Shown piece after piece: positions 13,223 to 25,499 of a stretch of DNA of 64,000 nucleotides. The stretch is from contig OU612071.1 of the NCBI GenBank assembly GCA_914767715.1, positions 12,633,493 through 12,697,492 on the forward strand, in the 5' to 3' direction. Each line of letters opens with the position of its first letter. Within the stretch, counting starts at the first letter, position 1. Below the pieces are notes generated by a model. It was not told the origin of the DNA. It saw only the letters and a list, made by a program, of their open reading frames with translations, and did no database searches. The stretch is from Membranipora membranacea. Lineage: Eukaryota; Bryozoa; Gymnolaemata; Cheilostomatida; Membraniporidae. The translations under genes and the position numbers were made by a program.

Positions 13223-14392
13223 AGGCCAAAGATGCTATCAGCTTATTATTATCGGTACAAGATTGGCAAACACACAAAATCTGGCACTTTTCTGTGTCCT
13301 GTTCTAAATCAGAGTTGTCCCCTCCTAGAGAACAGAGATTATCGTTGAGAAGTGAGAGCTTGAAATTTTGCATGGTAAACTGCAGTCATGAGATTCATTA
13401 CATATTTTATTTCTGTTAGGATTAGTTAGTTAGGATTATACACCACATAGAATTAAGGTGAGAATATCGTCCAAATTGTGTGTTGGTCCAGTAACCTCAT
13501 GTTTCTCAGACACAAATTTCTTTATGGTATGTTGGGTTGGGATGTGCTGAAAACTATGAGTTCTACATAATTTTGTATATCGAGTGATATAGCATAATCA
13601 AATCATATCAATCATATCCTGGTAGGAGTGTCATGTAGTATGTACCACCATACACATATTTATTTTCCTCAAGTCATTGTGAGGTCAACAAGTTACGCTT
13701 TGCATCCCCTAGATTAGAGTGGCCTAAAAATGCCATAATTAAAGATTCCATGTCAGACTCAGCTCATTTGGGACTTCTATTTGCTATTTTTATAACATTA
13801 CAATGCTTTGGAGGCTAAGAACTGGGGACTTGAGAGGAGATTACAATACTCAACCTGGTGTTACTCCACACCCTCATGGATTTTTGCCCCCCTACAATGT
13901 TTCATACACTACGACCCTGGGAATACATTGTTGAATACTCAGGTTCCACGCTCTATGGTATGCCATCACTCGTGCCCTTTTGCTACCCTGAATCTTGTAT
14001 AGTCTGGGTCCAGAGTTCAGTAAGGGATGTCAATTGTGTTCAACATCATATAACACAAGCACACTTTCTGCAATTTATCTGCCATTCAGGTTGCTCCCAT
14101 TCTACTTTTCAACTGCCAGTAGCTTGAGGAGGAGCGACTCCGAATACAGGCAAATTGGATTAAATGTGATATATATACTATGTAAGTTATGAAAGAGACG
14201 TACTATTTAAACACATTGACATCAAGACTACACTATTAACATGTGTATCTCTGATCGTTGGAGTCAATTTAGTACCCAACATGTGCCCGCCCCTACTTAG
14301 TGAAATTGGACTCTGCTCGTCACACCGAATTCTTTGTGATGGAATTCATGCTAAGTGAATTGGTTCACTCTCTAGCAATCAGAGATATTTAT

Positions 14393-14414
14393 TTATTTAT
14401 TTATTTATTTATTG
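14393..14414. repeat. (TTTA)n microsatellite
   Basis: Five to six TTTA units in a row. Confidence 0.8.
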
Positions 14415-14761
14415 AGGTTTTCTAAAAGTTTATAATTAAAGCAAATTAAAAATAACTTGTTGACCTCATACACATTAACATAGATACAAAAAATGACTTG
14501 AATAAAAAGATATAAGTGGTAGGGTGTTACATACTATATAGTGTGTAGGATAATGAAAGCATGGTATCATAAATTGCATGAATAAGATGAAAAAAGAAAA
14601 TAAGAAACAGAGAGTGGCAAACAAAAATACAAGTTAACAACATTAGGTGGGATTAAATGATATACATGCAATAGTATATCACCTCATCAGTGGACTATTT
14701 ATATCATGCTCGAATATACCTGTTTAACGAGCAGGTGAACGATTTTGGTAAGTATACTTAC

Positions 14762-14900
14762 GGGTTCATCTTTGGATGTTTCAGCTTTGCTTGGAGCAGC
14801 TTTAGACGTTGTCTTAGTAGCAGTACTATCCAGTGTTTACTCCTCTGATTTATCTCTGAGCCTCTTCAGACAAGGCAGTACATTGTCAATAAGCGATCTC
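14762..14900 (-). CDS. GPCR helix 8 and tail exon, with in-frame TAA
   Basis: The exon follows a TTTATTTCAG acceptor and ends before a strong GTAAGT donor. Joined in phase to the TM7 exon it begins RRSLIDNVLPCLKRLRD, the amphipathic helix 8 with a CL pair that could be palmitoylated. After KSEE comes an in-frame TAA (14839-14837). The frame stays open past that stop for 25 codons (TLDSTATKTTSKAAPSK...), all the way to the donor, and is rich in Ser, Thr and Lys like a receptor tail. The protein may simply end here with the rest as 3' UTR. Alternatively the TAA is a recent nonsense change, or is bypassed. Confidence 0.65.
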
Positions 14901-15004
14901 CTGAAATAAAAGCAATCACAATCACCATCTCTAGGGTTCTAGTTTGCCATTGTAAAACTTGCCAGCGACAGTTTTATCAAGACCGACAGAGACAGGGAAT
15001 CAAG

Positions 15005-15067
15005 TCTTGACAAGTTTTGTTGTCACCCCCCTACCCCACCGCCAAGCAAGCTTGTCAAGACAGGTTA
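15005..15067. mobile_element. Foldback element, family A (short copy)
   Basis: AGTCTTGACAAG on the left and CTTGTCAAGACAGG on the right flank a C-rich centre. It lies in the intron between the two GPCR exons. Confidence 0.6.
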
Positions 15068-15272
15068 CAAATATTCTGAAGAATGTAAACGTAAAACAGT
15101 AAGGTGAACGTAAAACTGTTTGATGAGACGACTTTGGCTTTAGCAGATAAGGTGTTTCTCACAAGCATAAGAAGATTGTGACGGCTTTTGATAAAACGAA
15201 TTACCCAAATTTCTAAAGCACCAGTCTGATTTGGTCTATGATACACATTGATTGCCCTCTGTTCAAATTTAC

Positions 15273-15412
15273 CTGAATCCATCAGCAGCGACCACATAAA
15301 TGATGAAGTTAGCGCTGGCGTTGATAATGATGAAGTCGTAAGCTATTATACTAAAAGTAGGAGCGTTAGGGCTGTTAATCCTCCATAATATCTGTAACAC
15401 CATATCTGGTAT
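15273..15412 (-). CDS. Class A (rhodopsin-type) GPCR, TM7 exon
   Basis: The exon lies between a TTTCAG acceptor and a GTAAAT donor and is open in phase 0, ending in phase 2. It encodes about 46 residues: a polar start (IPDMVLQILWRIN), then a hydrophobic helix with the pattern N-A-S-A-N-F-I-I-Y and the basic GFR turn. NxxxNFxIY followed by a short loop and F(R/K) is the TM7-helix 8 junction of peptide-type rhodopsin receptors (standing in for NPxxY). The receptor would sit in the plasma membrane and signal through G proteins. TM1-6 should lie further right on the minus strand, but I could not recognise them up to 19 kb, so the gene is only partly annotated. The ligand cannot be inferred. Confidence 0.7.
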
Positions 15413-15419
15413 CTGAAAC

Positions 15420-18400
15420 AGTAGAGGAAAAAAACGCTATATTAATCAAATACCTCAAAGCCTCGAGCACCAGCGTCATTTTTCAGATTACCATTACCAA
15501 GGTCGTTACCCAGGAGGCTTGCACAGCTCGTCAATCCTTGACTTCTGTAATAATACTCCATCCGCCACAGAGGGAATTATCTTGTTCAAGAAGTATTTAT
15601 CTTTCCCTTGATGGCTAATTTTGAAATGACAATGAAAGTTTTATGACCAAAAGAAGCTAAGATAGGCAAAAGTTCTAAGCTCAGGAGTTGCTCCCTCTCT
15701 GTTTGAATTATATTAGCCTGAATTCCTAACCCTAGCCAGGTAATGGCTAGGTATGACACCCCTTCGAAAATTTCCCATACCACAGGCTTGCAGACTGGTG
15801 GTTAGACTTAAGATTTTCTGCCACCTGCTGAGGCAATGAGTACAGACGGAGTATTTGCTTTGGTTGGTGGTAAGTGTTCTTCTCTTACTATGCATTGATT
15901 ATTGATATTAACATGGGCAGGCTACGTTGGTATGAAGAAGAGAGTTTGTATCTGGATGTATTTTAAACAGATTCACTCTAGGATAGTGGGAACAGGAAAG
16001 GAGCACATAGTAGTGTGTACAAGAAATTCAACTCATCATTCACTGGACTGGAACAGAGACAGGGAGGAAGGGTTGGGCTCTATTTTTCTCAGACTTCTGC
16101 AGTTGTTAGTTCGTGCAAGCAATGGTTGGTGCCCCAAGCCAGTGGTTCAATGATAATGCCACATGATCTAGCATTAGTCTCTGGTTGCTAGACTTTATAT
16201 GGCTTTGCTAGTGGTTGAGTGCCCAACAGAGGTTCAACCACTTGATTTAGACTCTGAACTCACTGCATAGAAGAGGCCTGTGTCTATGTAAGCACCTGGC
16301 CTGAGTGGTACAAGCAGCACTCATGTTAGCCTGTCTAGACAAGATTTGCCAATCAGGCTAAAAAGCATGTATACTTTGCCAATATAGTGTCCAACTTGAA
16401 AGTACATGCTTGTTGTGTTACAACAGATGCACATATATAAATTAGACATCCCCCTCACAACCCAGAGTGTAGCATTCCTGGGATTGCAAGCAATGTAAAC
16501 CCTACAGTGGGAATAGGGCAATAAGGATTTGACACCTGTAGATACAGTCAATATCCCTAGTTTTGAGTGTCACTGTTCTTCATCCGAACAGCGAGAGAAT
16601 GGAATATGCTGCCCGACACCAGTCATCTACTGAGCCCCCAATGTGTCTAATATTAGCCTGTTATTTGAAAATTTGTTACTGACCTGGAACGATAAACCGA
16701 TTGTGGCACAACGGTTTCTAAAGTCACAGCTGTAGAGGCTGGCGCTGGAAACCTGCCAACTTGCAGGTAAACATGCAGGTAAACATGAGTTGTAACTCTC
16801 AGAGAGAAGGTGATGAGTCACAGAACTTTTAGGCCTACTTTTGGTACAGTGTGCACATCAAGGCCTTGAGAACCAGACCAATTGGACTTGCACAAAATGC
16901 AGCACCTGTTGTAGTGTGTTGTGTCGTTTTGATTGCAGTGAAATTACTATACCTTTCTAAGGCCCAAACAAATTAATAATGGGCATGAGTAAATTAAAAT
17001 GCTTGTAATTTGTAACCATGGAACAAACAGACAAGCGCCCCCTCCATACCATTGTATCCACAATACGATGACAATAATGCTGAGTACCCTCAGTAAAACA
17101 GTGCTGAAGTGATACATACACCAATTTTACTCTGGGCGGTCTATGACGCCAGCCTAACATCATCTCAAGCATAGTACTGAAAGATGAATACTGTCTAGGC
17201 AAACAGTGACACAGCCACCAATTCAGTGGTGGATACATCATGGTATGACGGTGTATATGATGACAATCTTCTAACAAAAGAGACATACATGTTGTGTTGA
17301 CTCCATACACTGACCACATATATCATGTTCACTTCAGAAGGGCAGGCCACATGAGCCGATTCCATTACACTGCACACAATATTGGAACTGAGCCTTATTA
17401 CCATGAGACTTTCCAGCGTGAAGTCACTACTACTTGTTAGCTCAGCTCAGCTGCGGCACTGTCGATCTCTGGTAGTGAGTTCTCCGTATTATGACTTGAC
17501 CTTGACCTTGAGGAGGTTTGGCAGTGTGACGTGTCTCATGTCCTTTTTAAATCTAGTTCTAAAGCAACCTGGTCTAACAGCACAACAACAACTTTGATCA
17601 GTTATATCATTGTGTTCTTCCCTCCCAGCATTCTGCTTGCAGGATAGCCTTGTGACATAGTCTATCTCTGCAGCACAGCAGTGGTGGCGCTGCCTTCCAT
17701 CAAGAAAGGCAACTCCCAGGGTTCAAGGTTATGAGATATCAAAACCAGTGTTCCATTTAGGCCCAAATATTTCCAAAATATGGGTTTCCATTGTTTTCCC
17801 AATTTTGGTACTCAGACTAGGTGAATTAGTTCAAGCCCTATGCTGCAGAGACGAACGTATGCCTCAACAGTTCGCACATGCGCAGACTGCCCTCCCAGTG
17901 GCATGATCGTATTTTTCTGCCTTCGACAGACTGTTATAGAGATTACCATCCTGACGTTCCTGAACCCAGAGTCAGTACTCAGAAGCTCAGTCTAGGAATG
18001 ATATGGAGAGATTCATATGTTGAGTATGGACGTTAAAGAGGCGGACCTCTTAGTTGTCGCTGTGTCGTTGTGTCTGATAGTGGTGTAAATGTACCAACAG
18101 TTGGAGAACTCTTTATAATGTGAGTTTTTACTATATCATTCGCATCCTTGCGTAAGAACAGTACTATTTTGAAATGTTTACATTTGAAAATAGCTTGTTC
18201 CTTTTTGTCGAAATTGCAGTAGACTTGTCATATGAGATGGACTATTACAAAAAAGTGGAAGAAAGAAGTATATACTCAATATAACTATCCAGTAACGGAA
18301 TACTTTATAGCGTATAGGAATTATCTCATCCTTGACATTAAGGGGATAACTCAAAATTAGACTTAACTGTGAGAAACCATGCTACCATAATATAACTACC

Positions 18401-18730
18401 ACTATGGTCTATGATCCCTTTCAGACATATATCTGGTTAGTATTGCCACACCAACCACATCCTGTAGTCAGCTCTACACTTCTTAACCGGAAGAGGATAA
18501 AGTTTTGAGACCAATATACTAATCTCTCATCGAATAGTAGGTGTGGTATTCACTTAAACCTCAGCCTGAGGAGTTTCTCTGGCTCTGAGATGTATTTCAT
18601 CCCCCACAATAAAGTTCACATGTGGTTGCTCATTTTGTAGATTTAATGAACCGAAACAGTGAAATTCATGGATTTGTGGTTGGATAAGATTAGATGAGTA
18701 AGTCAGAGATGCTCAGTTTACCTCTTATAG
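15420..18730. other. No exon recognised; expected intron or upstream part of the GPCR gene
   Basis: It contains a half copy of foldback family A (AGCCTGTCTAGACAAG near 16327) and open frames without recognisable domains. A TGACCTTGACCT tract (receptor half-sites) lies near 17495. The remaining GPCR exons should be here or beyond, but none could be identified. Confidence 0.4.
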
Positions 18731-18732
18731 CT

Positions 18733-18998
18733 GGAACTATTGCTGCCACACAGGGAAATGTGTGATTATTGAATTCTGTATAGCTCAAGAATATTTATAT
18801 GAGGATGCAATCTCAGCATTGCCACCAAATGGGCAAATGATGCACAAATAATTAATTCCTTCATACCCTTAATTTTCAAGGTCAGTTTGTGCATATTATT
18901 TGCCCATTAGGTGACAATTTCAAGTTATGAGACTCAATAAGTTATCTTTGAGCTGTACAGAATACAATAAGTACATATTTGCTTGAGTGGCAGCAGTA
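18733..18998. mobile_element. Foldback element, family C (CTGCTGCCAC ends)
   Basis: The left end ATTGCTGCCACACAG and the right end GAGTGGCAGCAGTA are near-inverse. Interior words (AATTCTGTATAGCTCAA on the left, TTGAGCTGTACAGAAT on the right) are also inverted. A second copy lies at 25.0 kb. Confidence 0.7.
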
Positions 18999-19017
18999 TT
19001 TATCTATATTCCTACAG

Positions 19018-19101
19018 TTGCAGGGAGGTGTCAGGGAGGTGTCAGGGAGGTGTCAGGGAGGTGTCAGGGAGGTGTCAGGGAGGTGTCAGGGAGGTGTCAG
19101 G
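19018..19101. repeat. 11-bp tandem repeat (GGTGTCAGGGA)n
   Basis: About seven perfect head-to-tail copies. It begins inside the 5' flank of the ESS2-like array. Confidence 0.9.
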
Positions 19102-20569
19102 GAATAAATGACAATTTGAAAACGTCAAACAGCAATAATATCTATCGATTTTATTTGCAAAGTGGTAATGATATTTTTATTACTGATTACAACATTTATC
19201 TCAAAAGCTCTATCTACCCATATCAATCATTATTATACTATGGTCTAATGGGCATGCAGTTCAATTTATGTTTTAAATCCCTCTCTGCAAACTTCTCTTT
19301 GTGTCCTGGTTAGACCTAAGCCAGCTCTAAGTGGTGTTTGTGAAGGCAGTTATGTCAGAGGCCGCCTTCTACCGATCACCTTCACTAACATCATTTTTGT
19401 TGTGGTTTGGTCCTTTAACCTTACATACGCACAGCCAAAACAAACAATATGACACATACAATGACCACTGTCATGTCTGCACCACTTCTCCTAATCACGA
19501 TATATTTATTATTATAGTTAGAAGATGCACAGTTAGCCTTACCAAGTATGGAAGAGCAGGCAGCTATAGAAGGTAACCCGACTAAACTACAGACATGGAC
19601 TTATGTACAAGCTAACGCTGCTATGTGAGTATCAGTAGGTGTAGTATTCAGTTTGGCAGGATATTCATAAGGTTGCTTCGATATTCAAAATTTAACAAAG
19701 ATATTGAACATAATTTACAGATCCAAATCTAATGTACCTCGGCTCAATAGTGACCCTCTACAACTGACAATAGAAGGAGCACAACAGAAAGTAGGGGAGG
19801 TGTGTTAATCAGGAATGCCCAGCAGCAGGTTTCTATAACTAACTGATGTAGATAGTTTTCGTTGATTTTCTGAGTTTGAACCCTAAAACCCTTGTACTGC
19901 CTATTTCCATTAACTTTCCTGTAAACAAAACCTCTAGTTGTGTGATCAATAGGGGATCAATACTGCCCTCCAAGTATCCTTATTCTACGCTTATCCTCCT
20001 CCTTATTTTTTCATAGTGATGAGATTACCAGAGTTGATGACTGAATTTATATTTCTTCTTTAAAGAATTCAATCCTTATATTGATATTGTCATTGTAGAC
20101 ACTACACAAGTGATGTGCATTTCTACCATAGATATAGTTATAGTTCTCATATCCACCACTGCAGGGTCTGAGTCGCCGATGATGACTCGGGAGAGTCGTT
20201 GATGATGACTTGGGGAGAGATAGACGGTACTCCATTCCTGTTAGAAACCAGCAACCAGCTGATCAATTCCATCTAACCGGGGCTAGTGCTTGAGGTACTG
20301 TATGCAATTTCACCTTCTTTGCCATTTCTCCTGTGCCGAAGCATAATTGAATTTGTCTGTATTTAGAGTTGCTCCCCCTCTAGTTGTCAGGGGACCCTAT
20401 ACGCAAGCAAATTATATCACGCTTCATTTAAATTTATCTGGCTCTGCATCGCGAGAGAAATTTCAATGAAGTCAGTGAGATTTTTACTCATAGGAGCAAT
20501 CATACCCTGCCTGTCTGTCTGCCTTGAATGATCCACATATTTTTGGGTATGGTCAATAGACTTACATGT

Positions 20570-21027
20570 AAACCTAGACAGACATCTATTATCATTGTTA
20601 TATACAGAGAATCAGCATTACGTTATTGAGGCGCTAAACTTCTTGGTGTAAAGACGTAATGACACTGAATTGTGTTGTACTGTTGGCAGTGACTTGCAGT
20701 TTACAGTTGAGCTTTGTGTTGGCATCTTGATCAAAACCGATCGGAATTAGAGTTTGAAAAGTACAATTAGGTTTTTGTGTTGTTACCAATGGGAGGTCAG
20801 TTTGAATTTTTTTTATTAAAATAAAATCGAAGCGATCACAACAAGCTTAAAACTTAAATTCTGATTGAAATCGATTTTATTTTAATTATTTAAGTTATCA
20901 ACAAACAATCTTGACTGTTGGCTAAGAATCCATGAAAACACCATTGCAACTTCACAAGTCAATGTTGTGATGTCACCCTCAGTTGAGTGCGTCATGTAAG
21001 TTGTACATGTTTTCCTGTCTAGGTTTG
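20570..21027. mobile_element. Foldback element, family B (AAACCTAGACAG ends), array copy 1
   Basis: It begins AAACCTAGACAGACAT and ends TCCTGTCTAGGTTT. Inverted pieces continue inside (AAACCGATCGGAATT versus AATTCTGATTGAAATCG). It has no open frame and is a non-autonomous MITE-like element. Confidence 0.75.
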
Positions 21028-21162
21028 TCTATGGTTTTTTCATAATAAAAATTGTCAACAGCTGGACAACTGAAAACAAGTTCATAGGTTTTATTTATTT
21101 CTCACATTTATCTATGTGTTGGGCTGTTTGTACGCTGTATTGACATACCTTGTCAGCTTTGT

Positions 21163-21387
21163 CAAAGTGTCTAGGAAAGCAAAAACAACCACTGTCCATA
21201 TCAAAGCTTTGTCATTGCAATAAACAGGAGAGATAACATACTCTAGACCCTGGATTTTCGCACTTAAAATTAGGTTCCATCATTCAATAACGTCCTTGTG
21301 CGAAAAGATTTACTTTTTTGTTCATTGCAATGGCACAGCTTTGATATGAACTTTATGATATGAACTTTTGCTTTCCTAGACACTTTG
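21163..21387. mobile_element. Foldback element, family G (CAAAGTGTCTAGGAAAGC ends)
   Basis: The left end CAAAGTGTCTAGGAAAGCAA is inverted at the right end (TTGCTTTCCTAGACACTTTG). The sub-terminal TATCAAAGCTTTGTCATTGCAA pairs with TTGCAATGGCACAGCTTTGATA. A half copy lies near 40570-40716. Confidence 0.8.
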
Positions 21388-23055
21388 AGATTCGAGTAAG
21401 GCAATATTTGATTGATGCTAAATGTTGGTATTTCTGATAAATATCACATCGCTTTCATTTTACCCATCCTTTTCTTTCTATGTTAACATTGCTACCTCAA
21501 TGATGTATCCATTTATTTTATTAGCTGAAGGACGAGCCTAGGAGAGACAGGATCAGGAGAAAGTTAGCTGAGAAAGTGGCTAAATAACACAAAGATAAAG
21601 GAGCTCAGAATATGGGAAAGATAGAACGTCCCATCACGTATGTATGGCTATGTTCTATGACATCATGTTTATAATTTGCTAGACAAGCTATCATTTGGCC
21701 AAAAAGAGATATTTCATGGCCTAATAGAGATGTAGATGAATTGCTGTTTTAAATCCCTCTCTTCAAACCGCTTACTCTTTGTCTCTTGGATATACTCTAG
21801 CAAGCCCTAAGTTATGTTCGTGAAGGTAGTCACACCAGAGGCTGGCTGCGATCACCTTCGCTAACACCATTAAGGCTGGTTGTGGTAAAGTCTTTAACTC
21901 CTTGCTCAACAAACAACATGACATACCCACTGTCACGTTTGCTCTTTTACTCCTAATCTTGATATTTATTATTATACATGTAGTTAGAAGATGCACAGCT
22001 AGCCTCACCAAGTATCGAAGAGTGGGCAGCTATCGAAGGTAACCAAACTAAACTACAGACATGGACTTATGTACCAGCTAATGCTATCATGTGAGTCTTA
22101 CTAGGAATAATGTTGGATTTACAGGGTATTCATAAGGTTGCTATGATGTTCAAAATTTGACAATTGATTGATTGATATTAATCAAGGATTAATCAAGGAT
22201 CTTGGATGGTTAGATGGCATAATTTACAGATCCAAATCTAATGTACTTCGGCTCAATAGTGACTCTCTACAACTGACAATAGAAGGAGCACAGCATATTA
22301 CCGAAGGTCAATGAGTGTAGCTCCCTGGAGTTGTCTTAACATATGCAAGTGTATTGGAAGAATGTTACCTTACACTTGCATTTGGCAAAATAATGTATAA
22401 TATTGAAATGGTTTCTATCACTAGCTGATGTAGAGTAGTTTTCGTTGATTTTCTGAGTTTGAGCCCCAAAACTCTTGAACTGCCTATTTCCCTTAACCTT
22501 CCTGTAAACAAAACCTCCAGTTGTGTGATCAATACTGCCCTCCAAGTATCCTTATTCTACGCTTATCCTCCTTCTTATTTTTTCATAGTGATGAGATTAT
22601 CAGAGTTGATGACTGATGTTATATTTCTTCTGTAAATAATTCAATCCTTTTGTTGATATTGTCATTGTATACACTACACAATTGATGTGCATTTCTACCA
22701 TAGATATAGTTATAGTTCTCATATCCACCACTGCAGGGTCGGAGTCACCGATGATGACTTTGGGAGAGATTGACGGCACTCCATTCCTGTTACATACCAG
22801 CAACCAGCTGATCAATTCCATCTAACCGGGGCTAGTGCTTGAGGTACTGTATACAATTTCACCTTCTTTGCCATTTCTCCTGTGCCGAAGCATAATTGAA
22901 TTTGTCTGTATTTAGAGTTGCTCCCCCTCTAGTTGTCAGGGGACTCTATATGGAAGCAAATAATATCACACTTCATTTAAATTTATCTGGCTCTGCATCG
23001 CGAGAGAAATTATAATGAAGTAAGTGAGTTATATACTCATAGGAGCAATCATACC

Positions 23056-23110
23056 CTGCCTGTCTGTCTGCCTGTCTGTCTGCCTGTCTGTCTGCCTGTC
23101 TGTCTGCCTT
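23056..23110. repeat. 12-bp tandem repeat (CCTGTCTGTCTG)n
   Basis: More than four copies in unit 2. The equivalent place in unit 1 (near 20508) has a single copy, so it expanded after duplication. Confidence 0.85.
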
Positions 23111-23155
23111 GGATGATCCACATATTTTTGGGTATGGTCAATCGACTTACATGTA

Positions 23156-23616
23156 AACCTAGACAGACATCTATTATTATTGTTATATACAGAGAATTGG
23201 CATTACGTTATTGAGGCGCTAAACTTATTGGTGTAAAGACGTAATGACACTGAATTGTGTTGTACTGTTGGCAGTGACTTGCAGTCTACAGTTGAACTTT
23301 GTGTTGGCATCATGATCGAAACCGATCGGAATTAGAGTTTGAAAAGTACAATTAGGTTTTTGTGTTGTTATCAATGTGAGGTCAGTTTGAATTTTTTTTA
23401 TTATAATAAAATCGAAGCGATCACAACAAGCAATTTTAAAACTTAAATTCTGATTGAAATTGATTTTATTTTAACTATTTAAGTTACCAACAAACAACCC
23501 TGACTGTTGGCTAAGAATCCATGAAAACACCACTGCAACTTCACAAGTCAATGTTGTGATGTCACCCTCAGTTGAGTGCGTCATGTAAGTTGTACATGTT
23601 TTCCTGTCTGGGTTTG
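23156..23616. mobile_element. Foldback element, family B, array copy 2
   Basis: Same ends and interior as the copy at 20.6 kb, with a few substitutions and small indels. Confidence 0.75.
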
Positions 23617-24587
23617 TCTATGGTTTGTTCATAATAAAAATTGTCAACAGCTGGACAACTGAAAACAGATTTACGGATCCAAATCTAATGTACTTTGGCT
23701 CAATAGTGACTCTACAACTGACAATAGAAGGAGCACAGCATATTACCGAAGGTCAATGAGTGTAGCTCCCTGGAGTTATCTTAACATATGCAAGTGTATT
23801 GGAATAATGTTACCTTACACTTGCATTTGGCAAAGTAATTTATAATATTGAAATGGTTTCTATAACTAGCTGATGTAGAGTAGATTTTCTTGATACTCTA
23901 TTCGCTTGACTTTCAAACTTTGAGCCCCAAAACTCTTGAACTGCCTATTTCCCTTAACCTTCCTGTAAACAAAACCTCCAGTTGTGTGATCAATACTGCT
24001 CTCCATGTATCCTTGTTCTATGCTTATCCTCCTTCTTATTTTTTCATAGTGATGAGATTATCATAGTTGATGACCGATGCTCCTTTTGTCGAAATTTGTC
24101 ATTGTAGACACTTCGCAAGTGATGTGCATTTCTACCATAGATATAGTTATAGTTTATATATCCACCACTGCAGGGTCGGAGGCGCCGATGATTACTTAGG
24201 GAGAGTTCCTGATGATGACTTGGGGAGAGATTGACGGTACTACATTCCTGTTAGAAACCAGCAACAAGCTGATCAATTCCATCTAACCGGGGCTAGTGCT
24301 GGAGGTATTGTATCCAATTTTACCTTCTTTGACATTTCTCTTGTGCCAAAGGGGCAGATTACTCTAAGTCAAGCATTATCGAATTTGTCTGTATTTAGAG
24401 TTGCTCCCCCTCTAGTTGTCAGGGGACCCTATATTGAAGCAAATATCACACTTCATTTAAATTTATCTGGCTCTGCATTGCGAGAGAAATTCCAATGAAG
24501 GAAGTGAGTTATTTACTCATAGAAACAATCATACTCTGACCTGTATTCATGTCTCGTATGAACCACATATTTTTGAGTATGGTCAAT

Positions 24588-25395
24588 AGACAGACAAGTT
24601 TTATTGTTGTTATATACAGAGCATCAGCATTACGTTACTGAGGCACTAAACTTCTTGGTATAATAACGTAATGACACTGAATTGTGTTGTACTGTTGACA
24701 GTGACCTGCTGTCTACAGTTGAGCTTTGTATTGACAACTGTATCAATTTCATTTGGCTTTTGAGTTCGAAAAACGTGATGAGTTGAAAATTTTGTCACGA
24801 TCAATTTGAGGCTAGTTTGAATTTTTATAATGAAATAATATCGGAGTGATCACAACAAGCAAATTAAAAAATATAAAATCTGATTGAAATTGATGAAGTT
24901 ATCGACAAACAACCTTGAATGCTGGCTAAGAATCCATGAAAACACCATTGCAACTTCACAAGTCAATGTTGTGATGTCACCCTCGATTGAGTGCGTCATT
25001 TAAACCACTGCTGCCACACAGCCAAATGTGATCTTATAGAATTCTGTGTAGCTCAAAACTAATGTAATGAGGCTGCAATCTCAGCATTGTCACCTAATGA
25101 GCAATTAATTTGCACAAACTGATCGTCAAAATTAGGGTATGAAATTAATTATCTACCGCATCAGGTGACGTAGTTACCGTCTTACTAGTGCACACTGTAC
25201 ACATCATAAGCTGGTGCGTAGATTTCATGATCTGATTTTGAAGATCAATTTGTGCAAATTATTTGTCCATGAGGTTACAATTATGAGATTTAAGTCTCAC
25301 TTAATTATCTTGGAGCTATGCAGAACTCAATGAGCACAAATTTGACTGAGTGGCAGCAGTAGTTTAAGTTGTACTTGTTTTCCAGTCTAGGTTTG
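24588..25395. mobile_element. Foldback element, family B, array copy 3, with family C nested inside
   Basis: The family B body continues on both sides of 25007-25370. The right end reads TCCAGTCTAGGTTTG; the left end is eroded. The interruption is a complete family C element. Confidence 0.7.
25012..25365. mobile_element. Foldback element, family C, nested copy
   Basis: CCACTGCTGCCACACAG on the left and GAGTGGCAGCAGT on the right. TTTAA is present directly outside both ends, whereas the uninterrupted family B copies have a single GTAAG at this place, so TTTAA looks like a target-site duplication. Confidence 0.8.
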
Positions 25396-25499
25396 TCTAT
25401 GGTTTTTTCATAATAAAAATTGTCAACAGCTGGACAACTGAAAACAAGTCCATAGGATTTATTTATATCCCGTGTTTATCTATGTGTTGGGCTGGTTGT

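Larger units (their letters stand above)
19269..21640 (+). pseudogene. ESS2/DGCR14-like array, unit 1
   Basis: Exon A (19518-19624) reads LEDAQLALPSMEEQAAIEG and on to TKLQTWTYVQANAA. Exon B (19721-19799) joins it in phase (SKSNVPRLNSDPLQ). Exon C, ending at 20294, contains MMTWGEIDGTP, the most telling ESS2/DGCR14 signature. A small internal duplication puts a stop before it. Exon D (21525-21637) reads LKDEPRRDRIRRKLAEKVAK and then hits TAA. ESS2 is a nuclear, spliceosome-associated protein; exon D resembles its conserved segment of type EPxRRExxGxxLAEKxAxxxRxKK. The unit also carries foldback elements of families B and G between C and D. The stops make it a pseudogene copy. Confidence 0.7.
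21730..23665 (+). pseudogene. ESS2/DGCR14-like array, unit 2
   Basis: Exon A (21984-22090) is open and has the same length as in unit 1 (LEDAQLASPSIEEWAAIEG). Exon B starts at 22230 but ends in TGA after about 27 codons because a different sequence replaces its 3' end and donor. Exon C (22738-22843) reads SPMMTLGEIDGTPFLL and runs into TAA. There is no exon D; unit 3 follows directly. A family B foldback element sits at 23156-23616, at the same relative place as in unit 1, showing that both units derive from one ancestor. Confidence 0.65.
23667..25460 (+). pseudogene. ESS2/DGCR14-like array, unit 3 (truncated)
   Basis: It lacks exon A. The acceptor of exon B is destroyed (TTACGG instead of TTACAG) and its 3' end matches the altered unit 2 form. 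Exon C (about 24176-24306) has substitutions that remove the MMTWG word at its first position, plus stops. A family B element spans about 24588-25395 and is split by a family C insertion. It is the most degraded unit. Confidence 0.65.

Noticed and set aside
16957-17319. 120-codon minus-strand frame in the expected GPCR region
   Set aside because: It is rich in Cys, His and Trp but shows no transmembrane pattern or receptor motif.
18987-19313. Plus-strand frame with repeated GRCQGGVREVS
   Set aside because: It arises from the 11-bp tandem repeat and has no plausible gene context.
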